A stretch of DNA of 64,000 bases, taken from contig JAFLEE010000002.1 in the NCBI GenBank assembly GCA_017302015.1, positions 66,301-130,300 on the forward strand. Reading direction: 5' to 3'. A program made the translations under genes and the position numbers. Under the pieces are notes generated by a model, which did not search any database, was not told the DNA's origin, and saw only the letters and a list, made by a program, of their open reading frames with translations. This DNA comes from Spirochaetota bacterium (GTDB lineage Bacteria; Spirochaetota; UBA12135; COTS27; JAFLEE01). Below are positions 8,816-17,952 of the stretch, one piece after another (positions within the stretch are counted from its first letter, which is position 1; every line of letters begins with the position of its first letter).

Positions 8816-8974
8816 TCATGGGCGGGGAAGGCAGTGTTTCCTAAAAAAACGCGATAGGATCTCCGGCAGCCATTGCCGGAGATCCTGAGGAAACAGAAGT
8901 TGTGTGTCGTACTTAGCGTAAACGAAATCGGGAGCCATGGTTGATTTAATCTGTAATTCGGGAGATAGGTTCAT
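8816..8974 (-). pseudogene. Transposase remnant (IS1182-like N-terminus)
   Basis: On the minus strand an ATG at 8974, preceded by TAAGGAG, opens a 52-residue frame. It reads KYDTQLLFPQDLRQWLPE and then LSRFF. This resembles the start of IS1182/IS5-like transposases, which have a YxxxQxxLLPPxLxxWLPExHLxRF pattern. The frame drifts after LSRFF and ends at a TGA at 8816, and no DDE catalytic part follows, so only the first tenth of the gene survives. The assignment rests on recalled family consensus. A 52-residue intact small protein is the alternative. Confidence 0.55.
8835..8895. repeat. Nested perfect hairpin inside the transposase remnant
   Basis: A 13-base arm AGGATCTCCGGCA (8856-8868) is exactly complementary to TGCCGGAGATCCT (8874-8886) around the loop GCCAT. 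An outer 8-base pair, TGTTTCCT (8835-8842) with AGGAAACA (8888-8895), encloses it with a one-sided bulge. There is no T-run, so it is not a standard terminator. Confidence 0.7.
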
Positions 8975-9047
8975 TCCGGTTCTCCTTACCCCCCTTCAAA
9001 AGGCGAAGCCTTTTACCTGGCCGTCAACGGTGGAAGCCATATTCCAA

Positions 9048-9154
9048 GCGGCAGGTGGGAGTCCCTGGAGGAGCGCCTCAGCGCCACCCTAAAATCCGCA
9101 CCCGAGCCCATCCGCTGGCGCTGCGGCGCGACGGAAGGGATTCCCACCTGCCGC
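9048..9154. repeat. MITE-like element: 39-base imperfect inverted repeats
   Basis: The left arm (9048-9086) starts GCGGCAGGTGGGA and the right arm (9116-9154) ends TCCCACCTGCCGC. The arms match in blocks of 13, 5, 5 and 8 bases, broken by single mismatches and one six-base mismatch, around a 29-base centre. A strand transcribed through it would fold into a long hairpin. No gene occupies it. It lies between the transposase remnant and the next gene. Mobile origin is inferred; no second copy was noticed in this window. Confidence 0.6.
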
Positions 9155-9219
9155 GGGAGAAAGGCAAGCCCCGTCGAGGTCAGGGTTTCTATAATCCCCT
9201 GATTTAGCCCGATAGGATC

Positions 9220-10455
9220 CTAGCGCCCCGCTTGCTCCAACCGGAAGAGTTCCCTGAAATAATGCCAGGTGGGGGTCTTGGTGCCGTCGGGCCGGATGAG
9301 CCAGAAACCGTTTAGGTCTTCGTTCACCGCGTCGACCCCAGCGGGTTTGGGGGTGGCGCTCTTGCGCCACTCGTTGCAATAGAGTTCCCAATAGATGCTG
9401 TAGCGCGCGCCGAAACGCAGGGCGGCCTCCACCTGGTTCTTGGTGACCCGCAATTGGACGGCCCCGGTATCGCCTTCGAGGTCGCCATAGGCGTTCTTCG
9501 CCTGGGTGTAGATGCTTTCGGGCGCCCCGTATTCCCCGACCATGAAGCGGGAAGCTTCGCGCCTCGACGCGGGGGCCCGCGCCCGCATGAGGCCGAGTTT
9601 CTCCTCGAGGGCGGCCTCGTTCCCGGCGATCTTGGTGTACCAGGAGGAGATGGAATAGAGGTCGCAGACCGCCTCGGGAACCACCGCATCGACGACGAGG
9701 GGCACCTCGAAGACCTCGGATTTCGAGGGTACCCAGTTCATCTCGAGGGCATGGAGCAGCTGGACGCCCTTCTCCCCCGCCTGGGCCCGGGCGGCGTCCA
9801 CCCCCGCTTGGCGCGCGCGGGTGACGTCGATGAGCGCCCGGATGCGGGCGTTTCGGTCGGGGCCCTCGAACTTCTTGATGGCCAGGGCGTTATCCCCCTC
9901 CCAATTCTGGAGGATGAAGGTTTTCCCGCTTCCCGCGTAGGCGGTGAGCAGGTGCCGACCGAGGGCCTCGAACTCGCGGCGGATGGCGTCGTACTCCGCC
10001 CCCGTAACGGCTGTGGGGTTCGCGCGCTGGACGGACTCGATGGCCTCGAGCACGAAAACGTCGAACGTCCGGCGGGCGAACACTTTGCGGTAGTGCTCGG
10101 TCTTGGCCAGGTCGGAAAGCGATTCCACCGGGGTGGGCCAGGTGGTGTTCCAGGCGTACGCGGTGCCCCCGACGACGCTCTTGGTGAACCAGAGTTTCAG
10201 GATGCGGAAGCCCAAGGCCTCGCAGGCGTCGGCCCCCTCCGCCATGAAGGGCTTGTCGGTGAAATGGTATTTCCCGCTGACGTGGGTGATCCCGAGGACG
10301 GAAGTCGGGCGCAGGCCCTTGGCTTTGAAGAGCGAATAGGTTTCGGCCGCGGCCTTGGAGATATCGATTTTGCATTTGGGCATGGGTTCGCTCGGGCCCG
10401 GAAGGGCATAGGGGACCAAAACCAGGAATATCGCGAGGATTTTCATGTTACACAT
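9220..10455 (-). CDS. Secreted glycoside hydrolase-like protein (clan GH-A fold)
   Basis: The protein has 411 residues, or 408 from the second ATG at 10446 (MKILAIF), where a signal peptide begins. It has the layout of a clan-A TIM-barrel glycosidase. QNWEGDN holds the likely acid/base glutamate (Glu183 in the 408 form) and VGEYGAPE the likely nucleophile (Glu305), with SSWY and YSIYWELYCNEW near the other barrel strands. No family number can be given confidently. A promoter lies so close upstream that the message would have only a few untranslated bases. It is transcribed away from the unknown genes that follow. It probably acts in the periplasm or outside the cell. Confidence 0.6.
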   Translation of the reverse strand: MCNMKILAIFLVLVPYALPGPSEPMPKCKIDISKAAAETYSLFKAKGLRPTSVLGITHVSGKYHFTDKPFMAEGADACEALGFRILKLWFTKSVVGGTAYAWNTTWPTPVESLSDLAKTEHYRKVFARRTFDVFVLEAIESVQRANPTAVTGAEYDAIRREFEALGRHLLTAYAGSGKTFILQNWEGDNALAIKKFEGPDRNARIRALIDVTRARQAGVDAARAQAGEKGVQLLHALEMNWVPSKSEVFEVPLVVDAVVPEAVCDLYSISSWYTKIAGNEAALEEKLGLMRARAPASRREASRFMVGEYGAPESIYTQAKNAYGDLEGDTGAVQLRVTKNQVEAALRFGARYSIYWELYCNEWRKSATPKPAGVDAVNEDLNGFWLIRPDGTKTPTWHYFRELFRLEQAGR

Positions 10456-10466
10456 AAGTTACATTT

Positions 10467-10495
10467 AGCATAGGCCAAAGTGAACTGGATGTCAA
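10467..10495 (-). promoter_or_regulatory. Promoter of the GH-A-like gene
   Basis: On the minus strand a perfect -35 box TTGACA (10495-10490) is followed after 17 bases by -10 TATGCT (10472-10467). The expected start is near 10460, only about 5 bases before the first ATG, so the leader is almost absent and no ribosome-binding site is visible. Confidence 0.75.
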
Positions 10496-10604
10496 TATGC
10501 CACTTAGGAGGCGATGGTTGGATGAAGAAGCGCAAGGCACGAGGTGGACCTCCGAAAGTAGCGTGGCGCCGAAAAAAGTCCCGGTTTCGGGAAAAACGGG
10601 TGGC

Positions 10605-11207
10605 CTAATTCCGGCCCGGTTCCACCCAGGAAGAGAACCCATCCCCCTTCAGCTTATGGGTCCGCCGGGTGAGCATGTCGTTCGTATCGCGGCTGGACTC
10701 GCGCTCGAGCTTTACCCGCTCGACGCGGAAGTAATTGAGGGGGCCGGGCGCGGCGGTGGTCCACCAAACTTCGTTCGTCCGCCCGATGGGCCGGGCGGGC
10801 AGGTTGGTCAATGGGTGGTTGAGGGCATCATTGGTGGAGAGCCTGAGGTCTTTGGCCTCGGGCTTTCCGTCATCGACGTTCGTGACTTCCCACTGGGCCA
10901 GGGGATTGAAGAGGCGACCGACCAGACGATATCCCCGCCACGGGGTGAGGTCGGATCGGTAGAGGTAATAGGCGTAGAAGACCGAAAAACTATCGTTCGA
11001 GTAGGCCAGATCGGGGGCGACGAGGGCGCGGTCGAGGGGCCAGGTTAAAAGCGCCCGGCCGTCGCCCATATTGGAGGCGGCGATGGAGAAGGTGGGCGCC
11101 TCGTAGGTGGAATCCATGAAGAGGAGCCCCGCCCGGGAGCAGCCGGCGAGGAGCGCTAGGCCCCAGAGGGCCCACGCGAGGCGAATCGATAGGCGTGGGT
11201 GTTTCAT
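10605..11207 (-). CDS. Lipoprotein of unknown function
   Basis: The protein has 200 residues. The N-terminus is a lipoprotein signal with lipobox LLAGC (Cys23). The body contains a stretch like a fibronectin- or carbohydrate-contact sandwich (FSIAASNMGDGRALLTWPLD, YRLVGRLFNP) with many Trp and Tyr residues; this comparison is only an impression. It starts 6 bases after the upstream barrel-like gene ends, so the two are almost certainly co-transcribed and may form an outer-membrane pair. The family is not recognised. Confidence 0.65.
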   Translation of the reverse strand: MKHPRLSIRLAWALWGLALLAGCSRAGLLFMDSTYEAPTFSIAASNMGDGRALLTWPLDRALVAPDLAYSNDSFSVFYAYYLYRSDLTPWRGYRLVGRLFNPLAQWEVTNVDDGKPEAKDLRLSTNDALNHPLTNLPARPIGRTNEVWWTTAAPGPLNYFRVERVKLERESSRDTNDMLTRRTHKLKGDGFSSWVEPGRN

Positions 11208-11213
11208 GGCGAC

Positions 11214-12521
11214 TCAGATCACCCCGTAGATCTTGATCGTGAACCGGTTGATGCCGTGGAAATCGGGGAGGGTCCACAGGTCGTCGGGATGGTTCCGGCG
11301 GAACCCGAGTTCGAGCCCGAGCACGGGAATGCGCCTGCCGCCGAGGGAGAGGCGCCCTTCGAGGTCGAAACCGAAGACATCGGCCCCCCGGGCACCGTAG
11401 GGGATGAGGCGCGCATCGTGCACCCAAGAGAAGCCTATGCCGGCTTCCGCGCGGACCATCCCCGATGTTCGCGAGGCATAGAGCCCCGACAGGCGGACGT
11501 CGTGGAAGGGATTGGCCCCCTGGAGGGCCAGCCATATTGCTCCGTAGACGGTGGCTTGGGCGCCGATGCCGAAATGGCCCACGGGAATGGCGAGGTCGAG
11601 GCGGTAGAGCGGATCGGCGGTGGAACCGGCGGCGTTCGGGGCCGGTTGGTAGGCGCGGGCCCCCACCGCCCCCCACACGACCCCGTTGCGGATGAAGTCC
11701 AGCGGCTCCGGATTCCAGGAGTAGGCCGCTAGGGCGGCGTAGCGTTTCGGGGCGAAGATCTTATAGACGAGGGTGGAGAGGACGAGGTCACCGCTGCCCC
11801 CGCGCAGGTCTCCCCCGGAACTGAGGGCGGAAGTACTGGGATCAAAGAGGAGGTCGAGGCGGGCGAGGTTCCCGAGGGAGGCGCCGAGGCTGCCGCCGAA
11901 GCGGGTGCTTTCGGGGGAGGCGAAAAGGTTGAGCGCTTTCCCGCCCGCGGTCTCGGGGAAGGTCTGGTTCACCGCCAAGATGCCCGAGAGGGAGAGCCAA
12001 TCGAGGAAGGGGATGCCCTGGAAGCCGACGGAAACCAGGAGGTAATCGTCGAGGTATTTTTTCTGGACGCTATCGGCGTAGCGGCTGCCGCCGGAATAGA
12101 AATCGCCGGACGGGGTGGGAAGGTCGAAGGGAATGGAGAGGCCGAAGGCGTTGCCGAGGAACCCGACGGTCAATCGAACCGGCCCGCCCCTTAGCGACAG
12201 TACGGCGGCCGTTTGCCACTGGGAGAGGTCATGGGCCTCTTCGCTCAGCGCGGTGCGGATCATCCACCCGCCTTCGAGATTTCCCGCGGCGTAGAAGAGC
12301 GCCGTGAGTCGATCGGCGCCGGGGCGGGAGGCGAGGCTCGCCGTGCGGAGGGCGAGGGCGGACAGGCGAGCGAGGCGGTCCATGCCGACCTGGTTGCGCA
12401 GGCCGAGGTCGAAGAACTCCTGGTAATCGTAGACTTTGGAGAACAGGGCTCCGAGGAGGAGGATCGCCGCGAGGACCCTCGTTTTTGGGTTGAGAATCGG
12501 ACTTTTCAAGTGGATTTTCAT
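11214..12521 (-). CDS. Predicted outer-membrane beta-barrel-like protein
   Basis: The protein has 435 residues from the ATG at 12521. An N-terminal hydrophobic segment (TRVLAAILLLGALFS) serves as signal peptide. The rest is a series of amphipathic strands with aromatic edges and short Gly/Asp turns, such as VRLTVGFLGNAFGLSIPFD and YLLVSVGFQGIPF, ending in an aromatic/aliphatic strand (FTIKIYGVI) as in barrel proteins. The family is not recognised. The open frame extends upstream to 12611 but that part overlaps the promoter of the divergent LamG gene. It forms an operon with the lipoprotein 6 bases downstream. A role in export or uptake next to the glycosidases is a guess from position. Confidence 0.6.
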   Translation of the reverse strand: MKIHLKSPILNPKTRVLAAILLLGALFSKVYDYQEFFDLGLRNQVGMDRLARLSALALRTASLASRPGADRLTALFYAAGNLEGGWMIRTALSEEAHDLSQWQTAAVLSLRGGPVRLTVGFLGNAFGLSIPFDLPTPSGDFYSGGSRYADSVQKKYLDDYLLVSVGFQGIPFLDWLSLSGILAVNQTFPETAGGKALNLFASPESTRFGGSLGASLGNLARLDLLFDPSTSALSSGGDLRGGSGDLVLSTLVYKIFAPKRYAALAAYSWNPEPLDFIRNGVVWGAVGARAYQPAPNAAGSTADPLYRLDLAIPVGHFGIGAQATVYGAIWLALQGANPFHDVRLSGLYASRTSGMVRAEAGIGFSWVHDARLIPYGARGADVFGFDLEGRLSLGGRRIPVLGLELGFRRNHPDDLWTLPDFHGINRFTIKIYGVI

Positions 12522-12536
12522 CGGGATTTTCCCGGA

Positions 12537-12565
12537 TGGACAGGCCCCAAACCCCCATTTATAAT
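12537..12565 (+). promoter_or_regulatory. Promoter of the LamG/GH39-like gene
   Basis: The -35 box TGGACA (12537-12542) and perfect -10 box TATAAT (12560-12565) are 17 bases apart. Transcription would start near 12572, giving a leader of about 80 bases. The divergent barrel gene starts at 12521, so both genes are read outward from this region. Confidence 0.75.
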
Positions 12566-12650
12566 AAGATGGAAACTGGGTTCGCGGGAAAGCCGATGTG
12601 CGGATCCCCATCCCAAAATAGGGCTTCCCGCCGTAAGATCTATGGGACGT

Positions 12651-15485
12651 ATGAAAACCTTTTCTTTCCCTCGCGTGACCTCTTGCGGGATGCTCGCGCT
12701 ATGTTGGATGCTACACGCCACGGCCGCGACGGTGTCGGCCCACTGGGCCTTCGAAGAGGGCGGCGGCGCGTTCGTCATCGAGGCCGCCAGCAATCTCGGC
12801 CCCTCGCGCATCCATGGAAATCCCGCCTGGGTTCCCGGGAAAGCGGGCAGGGCGCTGCGCTTCGACGGGAAGACGCGCATCGAGGTGCCCTCCGCGGCGG
12901 TCCATCCGTGGGGAGGCGATTTTACGGTGACGCTCTGGTTCCAATCGACGAGGGCCGGGGGCAGCAATCATCCCGCCTCGGCGATCCTTTCTCGCATGAA
13001 GGGCGGCGCGGGTTTCGAACTCACGGCGACGCGCGACGGCCACCTCGCCGCTTCGGCGAAGGGCGCGGGGAACGGGATGGAACTCCTCCCCGCGGGGCGC
13101 AAGATCCTCGATGGGCAATGGCACCATCTCGCCGCGGTCTATTCCTCTTCCCGCCTCGCGCTTTTCGTGGATGGGGTCAGCAATAGCCAAGTCACGGGCG
13201 CCTGGTCGCCCACGGCCAGCGACGCGCCCCTGTCCATCGGGGGCCGCGAGGGCCCCTTCGCGGGTTATGTCGGTTTGATCGATGAATTACGCGTCTATCG
13301 AGGGGTTCTCTCTCCCTCGGAACTCGCGGCCGATCTCAAGGCCGGGGGCGGCCTCTCCGCCAACCCCGTAAGCGCGTTCAAGAACCGGGATACGGGCGCC
13401 GCCCTCACGGGGAACCTGGTGCGAAACGGCTCCTTCGAGGCCGGCGAGGAGCATTGGTACCCGCAATTCGGCGACCGGGGGCTCGGCCCCAACGCGGCCG
13501 ACCTCGCGGCGGAGAAGAACGCTTCCGCCCGGATCCTCGCGGTGGAGGGGTCGGGGTACCCCCATGGCCGCCGCGCGCTGCGCATGGACGTCTTCGAAGG
13601 CTGCATGGTGCGCCTCAATAGCGCCTTTTTCCCCCTGCGCTTCGGCTACCCCGTGGTGGTCACCTTCCAAGTCAAGGCGCCGGCCATCGGGAAGAAGTTC
13701 AGCCTCCGGGTCGGCTACGACCGGGAGGATGCCCATGCGGCCGCCCGTCAAACCTTCAAGGTCGAGAAGGAAGGCTGGCAGAAGTATTCCCTGGCGTTCA
13801 CGCCGCCCCCCTCCCCGTCCCGCTCCTATTTCCTGGATTGGTCCCTCGCCGAAGCCGGGGAATGGTGGATGGACGCGGTGAGCGTCACCGAGGGGGAATC
13901 GGGCGCCGCCTACGCCCCCAATCCGATCAACGTCGGGTGGGAGCGAGCCGATTCCAACCATCCCGCCAACCTCTTCTACCGCGATGAAATCGTGCGCTTC
14001 AATCTCCTCGCGGAGACCCGGCCGGGACCGGCTTTCGTCAAACTCTATGGCCGCGTCGTCAACGCGTGGGGGGAGACGGTGGCCCGGGTCGATGAGACGA
14101 TCCCGCTCTCGAAGGAGGGGCTCGGGAAATCCGGGGTCATCCTGAGCGCCGCGGAGCAGGGCGGCTTCAAGTGCGAGTTCTTCACCAACGCCCGCCTCGA
14201 GGGCGTGCCGCTGTGCGAGGTCGTCTACGGCGTCATCCCGAAGCTCAAACCCTCCGGCGATGCGGGCGACTCCTTTTTCGGCGGCCACGTCGCCCTCACC
14301 CCTTGGAACCTCGAATTGGCCCGCCGCGCCGGGTTCCGGTGGCTGCGCCTTTCCGGGCCCGCATGCACCAAGTGGTGGAGCCTCGAGAAGGAGGGCGGGA
14401 AGATGGCGTTCTTCACCCAAGGGGTGGAGCGGGCCTCCCGAATGGGTTTCCGCATCCTCGGAAGCCTCGATAGCGTGCCCCCGTTCTACGGCGATCCCGG
14501 TTCGAAGGCGAACCCCCGGGAGCCGGGCTGGGCCAGCGGGCTCCCCCCGCGGGATCTCTCCCTCTGGCGCGGCTATGTCAGCAATACCTGCGCGGCCTAC
14601 GCGCTCTGGATCCAGCACTGGGAAATTTGGAACGAGCCCGACGGGGCGCTCCTCCAGCCTCCCCCGGGTTCGACGCGCGAGAAGGTTTATGTGAGCCTCG
14701 TCGCCAACGCCCGCAGGGCCCTCGGCGGCCTGGCCTCCAACCTGACCCTCGTCGGCGGGGCGGTGTCGAGCCTGAAGAATCCGTTCCTCATGGAAGCGCT
14801 CACCAACGGGCTCGCGCCGCAAATAAACGGCGCGTCTTTCCACTTCAATTTCGAGGAACATTCCCCCAACGAAGCCCCCAATCCGCCCGCGCTGGCGATC
14901 CTCCCCAAGATCCTCGAGATGCCGGGCTACGGCGGAAAGCCCCTCTCCGTGTGGCACACCGAGGGCGGCCCCTGGCACGGTGAAGGCGGGTCGTGGCTGC
15001 GCAGCGCCCGCATCCCCAGCACCAGCGCGCTGAGCATGATCGACCTCGCCGGGACCCTCGTGCGCACCATGGCCTCGCTGAAGGCCATCGGGGTCGCCCG
15101 CCATTTCCAATACCAATGCTTCGCCCATCCCTCGGGCGCGGGGGTGACCCAGGACGAGGGGGGGACCATGATCGACCGAAGCGGCGCGGCGCTGCCGACC
15201 TTCGTCGCCCACGCGGTGGCCGTCTCCATGCTCGAGGGGGCCGATGGGCGCGGCGTCGAGGAACTCGCCGCCGGAGACGCCAAGGTCCTCTCGGCCCGCT
15301 TCCTGCGCGCGGGAAAAGCCATCGACGTCGTGTGGAGCCGCATCCCCGTGAAACTGCGGAGCGTGGCCCATTTGCGGTGGCAGGACCGCGACGCCTTCGA
15401 CCTCATGGGAAACCCCGTCGACCTGAACCCCGAAACCCGCCTCACCCAAGCGCCGATCTACCTGCGCACCGCCGCGAAAAAATAA
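12651..15485 (+). CDS. Secreted LamG-CBM-glycoside hydrolase (GH39-like)
   Basis: The protein has 944 residues. Residues 1-30 are a signal peptide (MKTFSFPRVTSCGMLALCW start; an ATG three codons upstream is possible). Residues 32-215 form a LamG/concanavalin-like domain (HWAFEEGGG, FTVTLWFQS, WHHLAAVYSSSRLALFVDG, IDELRVYRGVL). A carbohydrate-binding-like sandwich follows (NLVRNGSFEAGEEHW). The C-terminal half is a clan-A barrel with the acid/base Glu662 in EIWNEPD and the nucleophile Glu771 in WHTEGGPW. The enzyme should act on polysaccharide outside the cytoplasm; the sugar is unknown. The GH31 gene follows after 17 bases, so both share a message. The resemblance to GH39 is by motif only. 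Confidence 0.75.
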   Translation: MKTFSFPRVTSCGMLALCWMLHATAATVSAHWAFEEGGGAFVIEAASNLGPSRIHGNPAWVPGKAGRALRFDGKTRIEVPSAAVHPWGGDFTVTLWFQSTRAGGSNHPASAILSRMKGGAGFELTATRDGHLAASAKGAGNGMELLPAGRKILDGQWHHLAAVYSSSRLALFVDGVSNSQVTGAWSPTASDAPLSIGGREGPFAGYVGLIDELRVYRGVLSPSELAADLKAGGGLSANPVSAFKNRDTGAALTGNLVRNGSFEAGEEHWYPQFGDRGLGPNAADLAAEKNASARILAVEGSGYPHGRRALRMDVFEGCMVRLNSAFFPLRFGYPVVVTFQVKAPAIGKKFSLRVGYDREDAHAAARQTFKVEKEGWQKYSLAFTPPPSPSRSYFLDWSLAEAGEWWMDAVSVTEGESGAAYAPNPINVGWERADSNHPANLFYRDEIVRFNLLAETRPGPAFVKLYGRVVNAWGETVARVDETIPLSKEGLGKSGVILSAAEQGGFKCEFFTNARLEGVPLCEVVYGVIPKLKPSGDAGDSFFGGHVALTPWNLELARRAGFRWLRLSGPACTKWWSLEKEGGKMAFFTQGVERASRMGFRILGSLDSVPPFYGDPGSKANPREPGWASGLPPRDLSLWRGYVSNTCAAYALWIQHWEIWNEPDGALLQPPPGSTREKVYVSLVANARRALGGLASNLTLVGGAVSSLKNPFLMEALTNGLAPQINGASFHFNFEEHSPNEAPNPPALAILPKILEMPGYGGKPLSVWHTEGGPWHGEGGSWLRSARIPSTSALSMIDLAGTLVRTMASLKAIGVARHFQYQCFAHPSGAGVTQDEGGTMIDRSGAALPTFVAHAVAVSMLEGADGRGVEELAAGDAKVLSARFLRAGKAIDVVWSRIPVKLRSVAHLRWQDRDAFDLMGNPVDLNPETRLTQAPIYLRTAAKK

Positions 15486-15502
15486 TCCTGAGGAAGGCCC
15501 CC

Positions 15503-17767
15503 ATGGGACATCCCGTCTTCGAAAAGGCCCTCGGCGACGGGCGCCTTTTGCGCCTCGAGGCCCTGCGCCCCGATCTCTGCCGCCTGCGCGTGTGCGCCCC
15601 CGCCGCGGGCGAGTCGACCCTCACCCGCTACGGGATCTTCCGCGCGGCCTGGGAGGAAGCCGCGGCGACTTTCGAGGAAAAGGGGGGAAAGATCCTCTTG
15701 AAGGCCGGCCGGCTGGCCTTGGAACTCGCCAGCGACCTGTCGTCCCTACGGCTCTTCGACGGCGGCGGAAAGGAACTCACCCGCACCCGAAGCGCCCCGT
15801 CCCTCCCGGTCGGGGGCGGCTTCGACGTGTCGCTCCAACTCTCGCAGACTGAACGACTCTACGGCCTCGGCGACGTGACCCGCGATACCGTGCAGAAACG
15901 AGGCACGAAGGCGGCCATGTGGGTGACCAATGTGGCCAGTTACGTCCCCATCCCCACGCTCCTCTCCAGCGAAGGCTGGGGCATGGTCCTCGCCACGACT
16001 TGGCGTCATTTTTTCGACCTCGGGGCGACCGAGGCGGATGCCCTGCGCTTCCGCGGCCGCCATGGCGAACTCGACCTCTACCTGTTCACCGGGGCGGGCC
16101 TGCCGGAACTACTGGAAGCCGCCACGGCGGTCACCGGGCGGCCCACCCTCCTACCCCTCTGGGCCTATGGTCTCACCTTCGTGTGCAACCAGCAGGCCAG
16201 CGCCCGGGACCTGGTGGACGACGGCCTCAACCTCCGCCGCGAAGGCATCCCCTGCGATGTCATCGGGCTGGAGCCGGGGTGGATGAGCCGAAACTACGAT
16301 TACGGCATCGACAAGCAATGGCACCCCGAGCGCTTCTATATCCCCCCGTGGGTGCGCAAGGTCGGCGACGTCTCCGCCGGGAACGACGCCACCTTCGTCG
16401 GGGCCGTGAGTCGCCTGGGGTTCAAGCTGAGCCTCTGGCTCTGCCAGGACTACGACCTCTCCTACGAGGAGGAGCGCCGCGCCGGGGCCAAGGTGGAGGG
16501 GGGGAAGCTCGTCCCCAAGGACCGCCACCCCGACGATTTCGAGCAGGACCAGAACTTCGGCCATGGCCCCGTCCTCCAGGACAAACTCACCAAGCCCGAG
16601 GTGCCGTGGTTCGAGCACCTCAAGGCCTTCGTGGCCGACGGGGCCCGGGCCTTCAAGCTCGACGGGGCGCTGCAGGTCAACGAGCACCCCGACCGCAAAT
16701 GGGGCAACGGCATGCCCGACGAGGAGATGCACAACCTCTACCCCACGATCTACAACAAGCAGATGGCCCTGGGGGTGCGCGAGTTCATCGGCAAGCGGCC
16801 CCTCATCTATTCCTCGGGCGGCTATGCGGGCATCCAGCAGTACAGCGCGACCTGGGCCGGGGATACGGGCGGCGGGGCCAAGCCCCTCATCAGCATGATC
16901 AACCACGGCCTCAGCGGCCACGTGAACACGAGCTGCGACATGCACGTCTTCAGCGAGGCGGGCATCCATTTCGGTTTCTTCCAACCCTGGTCCCAGGTCT
17001 GCTCCTGGGCGTACTGGCGCCACCCCTGGCTCTTGGGCGACAAGCTGCTCCCGGTGTTCAAGCACTACGCCCGCCTGCGCTATTCCCTGCTCCCCTATAT
17101 CTATAGCACCGCCTGCCGGGCCTGGAAAACGGGGATGCCCATCCTGCGGGGCCTCCCCCTCCTGCATCCCGATTCGCCCGAGGCCGATGGGAAGAGCTTC
17201 CAATATTATTTCGGGGATTGGTTCCTCACCGGGGCCTTCGCCGAGGATTTCTGGCTGCCGCCGGGATCCTGGGTCAATTATTGGGATGGTACGCCCGAGG
17301 AAGGCGGCCGCACCTTGTACCCGGCGATCCCCGAGGGCCGGGGCGGGCCGCTTTACGTGAAGGAGGGGGCCCTGCTCCCCCGTTGGCCGGCGATGGATTA
17401 TGTGGGCCAGAAGGAGCTCGGCGAGATCTTCCTCGACGTGTACCCCGGAGCGGCCTCCACCGCGTTCACGCTCTACGAAGACGATGGAGAGACGTTCGAG
17501 TACGAGGGCGGGAAGATCGCCACCACCGAATTCGCCCACCAGGGCGGCGCCAAGGGCTTCTCTATCGAGATCGGGGCCCGTTCGGGCGATTACCGGGGGA
17601 TGCCGGCGGCCCGGTCGATTCGGGTGCGCCTGCGGACGAAGCGTCCATTGGGCGCGGCGACCTTGGATGGAAAATCCATCCAACTGACGGAGGACGATGG
17701 GGCCTTCGCCGCTCGGGTCGACGAGATTCCCGGGAAGAAGCGCATCCTCGCCGTCGCCTGGGCGTAA
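15503..17767 (+). CDS. GH31 family alpha-glycosidase
   Basis: The protein has 754 residues and no signal peptide, so it is probably cytoplasmic. GAGGAAGG lies 5 bases before the ATG. It has the full GH31 layout: an N-terminal beta-sandwich (LYGLGDV), a barrel starting LPLWAYGLTF, the nucleophile in FKLDGA (Asp387), the acid/base in WAGDTGG (Asp454), and a C-terminal region with YARLRYSLLPYIYSTACRAW, FGDWFLTGAF and TLYEDDGETFEYEGG. Family members are alpha-glucosidases, alpha-xylosidases or related enzymes; the sequence alone does not tell which. It probably finishes oligosaccharides released by the secreted enzyme encoded just upstream. Confidence 0.9.
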   Translation: MGHPVFEKALGDGRLLRLEALRPDLCRLRVCAPAAGESTLTRYGIFRAAWEEAAATFEEKGGKILLKAGRLALELASDLSSLRLFDGGGKELTRTRSAPSLPVGGGFDVSLQLSQTERLYGLGDVTRDTVQKRGTKAAMWVTNVASYVPIPTLLSSEGWGMVLATTWRHFFDLGATEADALRFRGRHGELDLYLFTGAGLPELLEAATAVTGRPTLLPLWAYGLTFVCNQQASARDLVDDGLNLRREGIPCDVIGLEPGWMSRNYDYGIDKQWHPERFYIPPWVRKVGDVSAGNDATFVGAVSRLGFKLSLWLCQDYDLSYEEERRAGAKVEGGKLVPKDRHPDDFEQDQNFGHGPVLQDKLTKPEVPWFEHLKAFVADGARAFKLDGALQVNEHPDRKWGNGMPDEEMHNLYPTIYNKQMALGVREFIGKRPLIYSSGGYAGIQQYSATWAGDTGGGAKPLISMINHGLSGHVNTSCDMHVFSEAGIHFGFFQPWSQVCSWAYWRHPWLLGDKLLPVFKHYARLRYSLLPYIYSTACRAWKTGMPILRGLPLLHPDSPEADGKSFQYYFGDWFLTGAFAEDFWLPPGSWVNYWDGTPEEGGRTLYPAIPEGRGGPLYVKEGALLPRWPAMDYVGQKELGEIFLDVYPGAASTAFTLYEDDGETFEYEGGKIATTEFAHQGGAKGFSIEIGARSGDYRGMPAARSIRVRLRTKRPLGAATLDGKSIQLTEDDGAFAARVDEIPGKKRILAVAWA

Positions 17768-17848
17768 CGCGCTTCCCGGGGGGCGGCCCCGCTTACCGCC
17801 CCGTTCTCGGGATGCCGAGCTTGCCCTTGTCTAGAGGGCGCCCCTGGA

Positions 17849-17877
17849 TTGAAAAAAAGCCCCTATGGGGATACCCT
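17849..17877 (+). promoter_or_regulatory. Possible promoter of the malic enzyme gene
   Basis: TTGAAA (17849-17854) and TACCCT (17872-17877) are 17 bases apart in the 185-base gap upstream of the malic enzyme. The -10 box is only a partial match, so this is a tentative call. Nothing else is seen in the gap. Confidence 0.35.
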
Positions 17878-17952
17878 ATCCCGTCGCGTTGGTCGTCCGA
17901 TTCCGCCGATTTTCCAAGTCTTCCCCCATCCCCTGCCTGAAGGATTTCTCCC

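Noticed and set aside
5943-8819. A 958-codon open frame on the minus strand opposite hppA
   Set aside because: Its protein is dominated by Asp, Glu, His and Gly repeats typical of the antisense of GC-rich genes, and hppA on the other strand is unmistakable.
8852-9219. CGATAGGATC occurs twice (8852 and 9210) and could be a target-site duplication
   Set aside because: A 10-base match within 400 bases can easily occur by chance, and one copy lies inside the transposase remnant itself.
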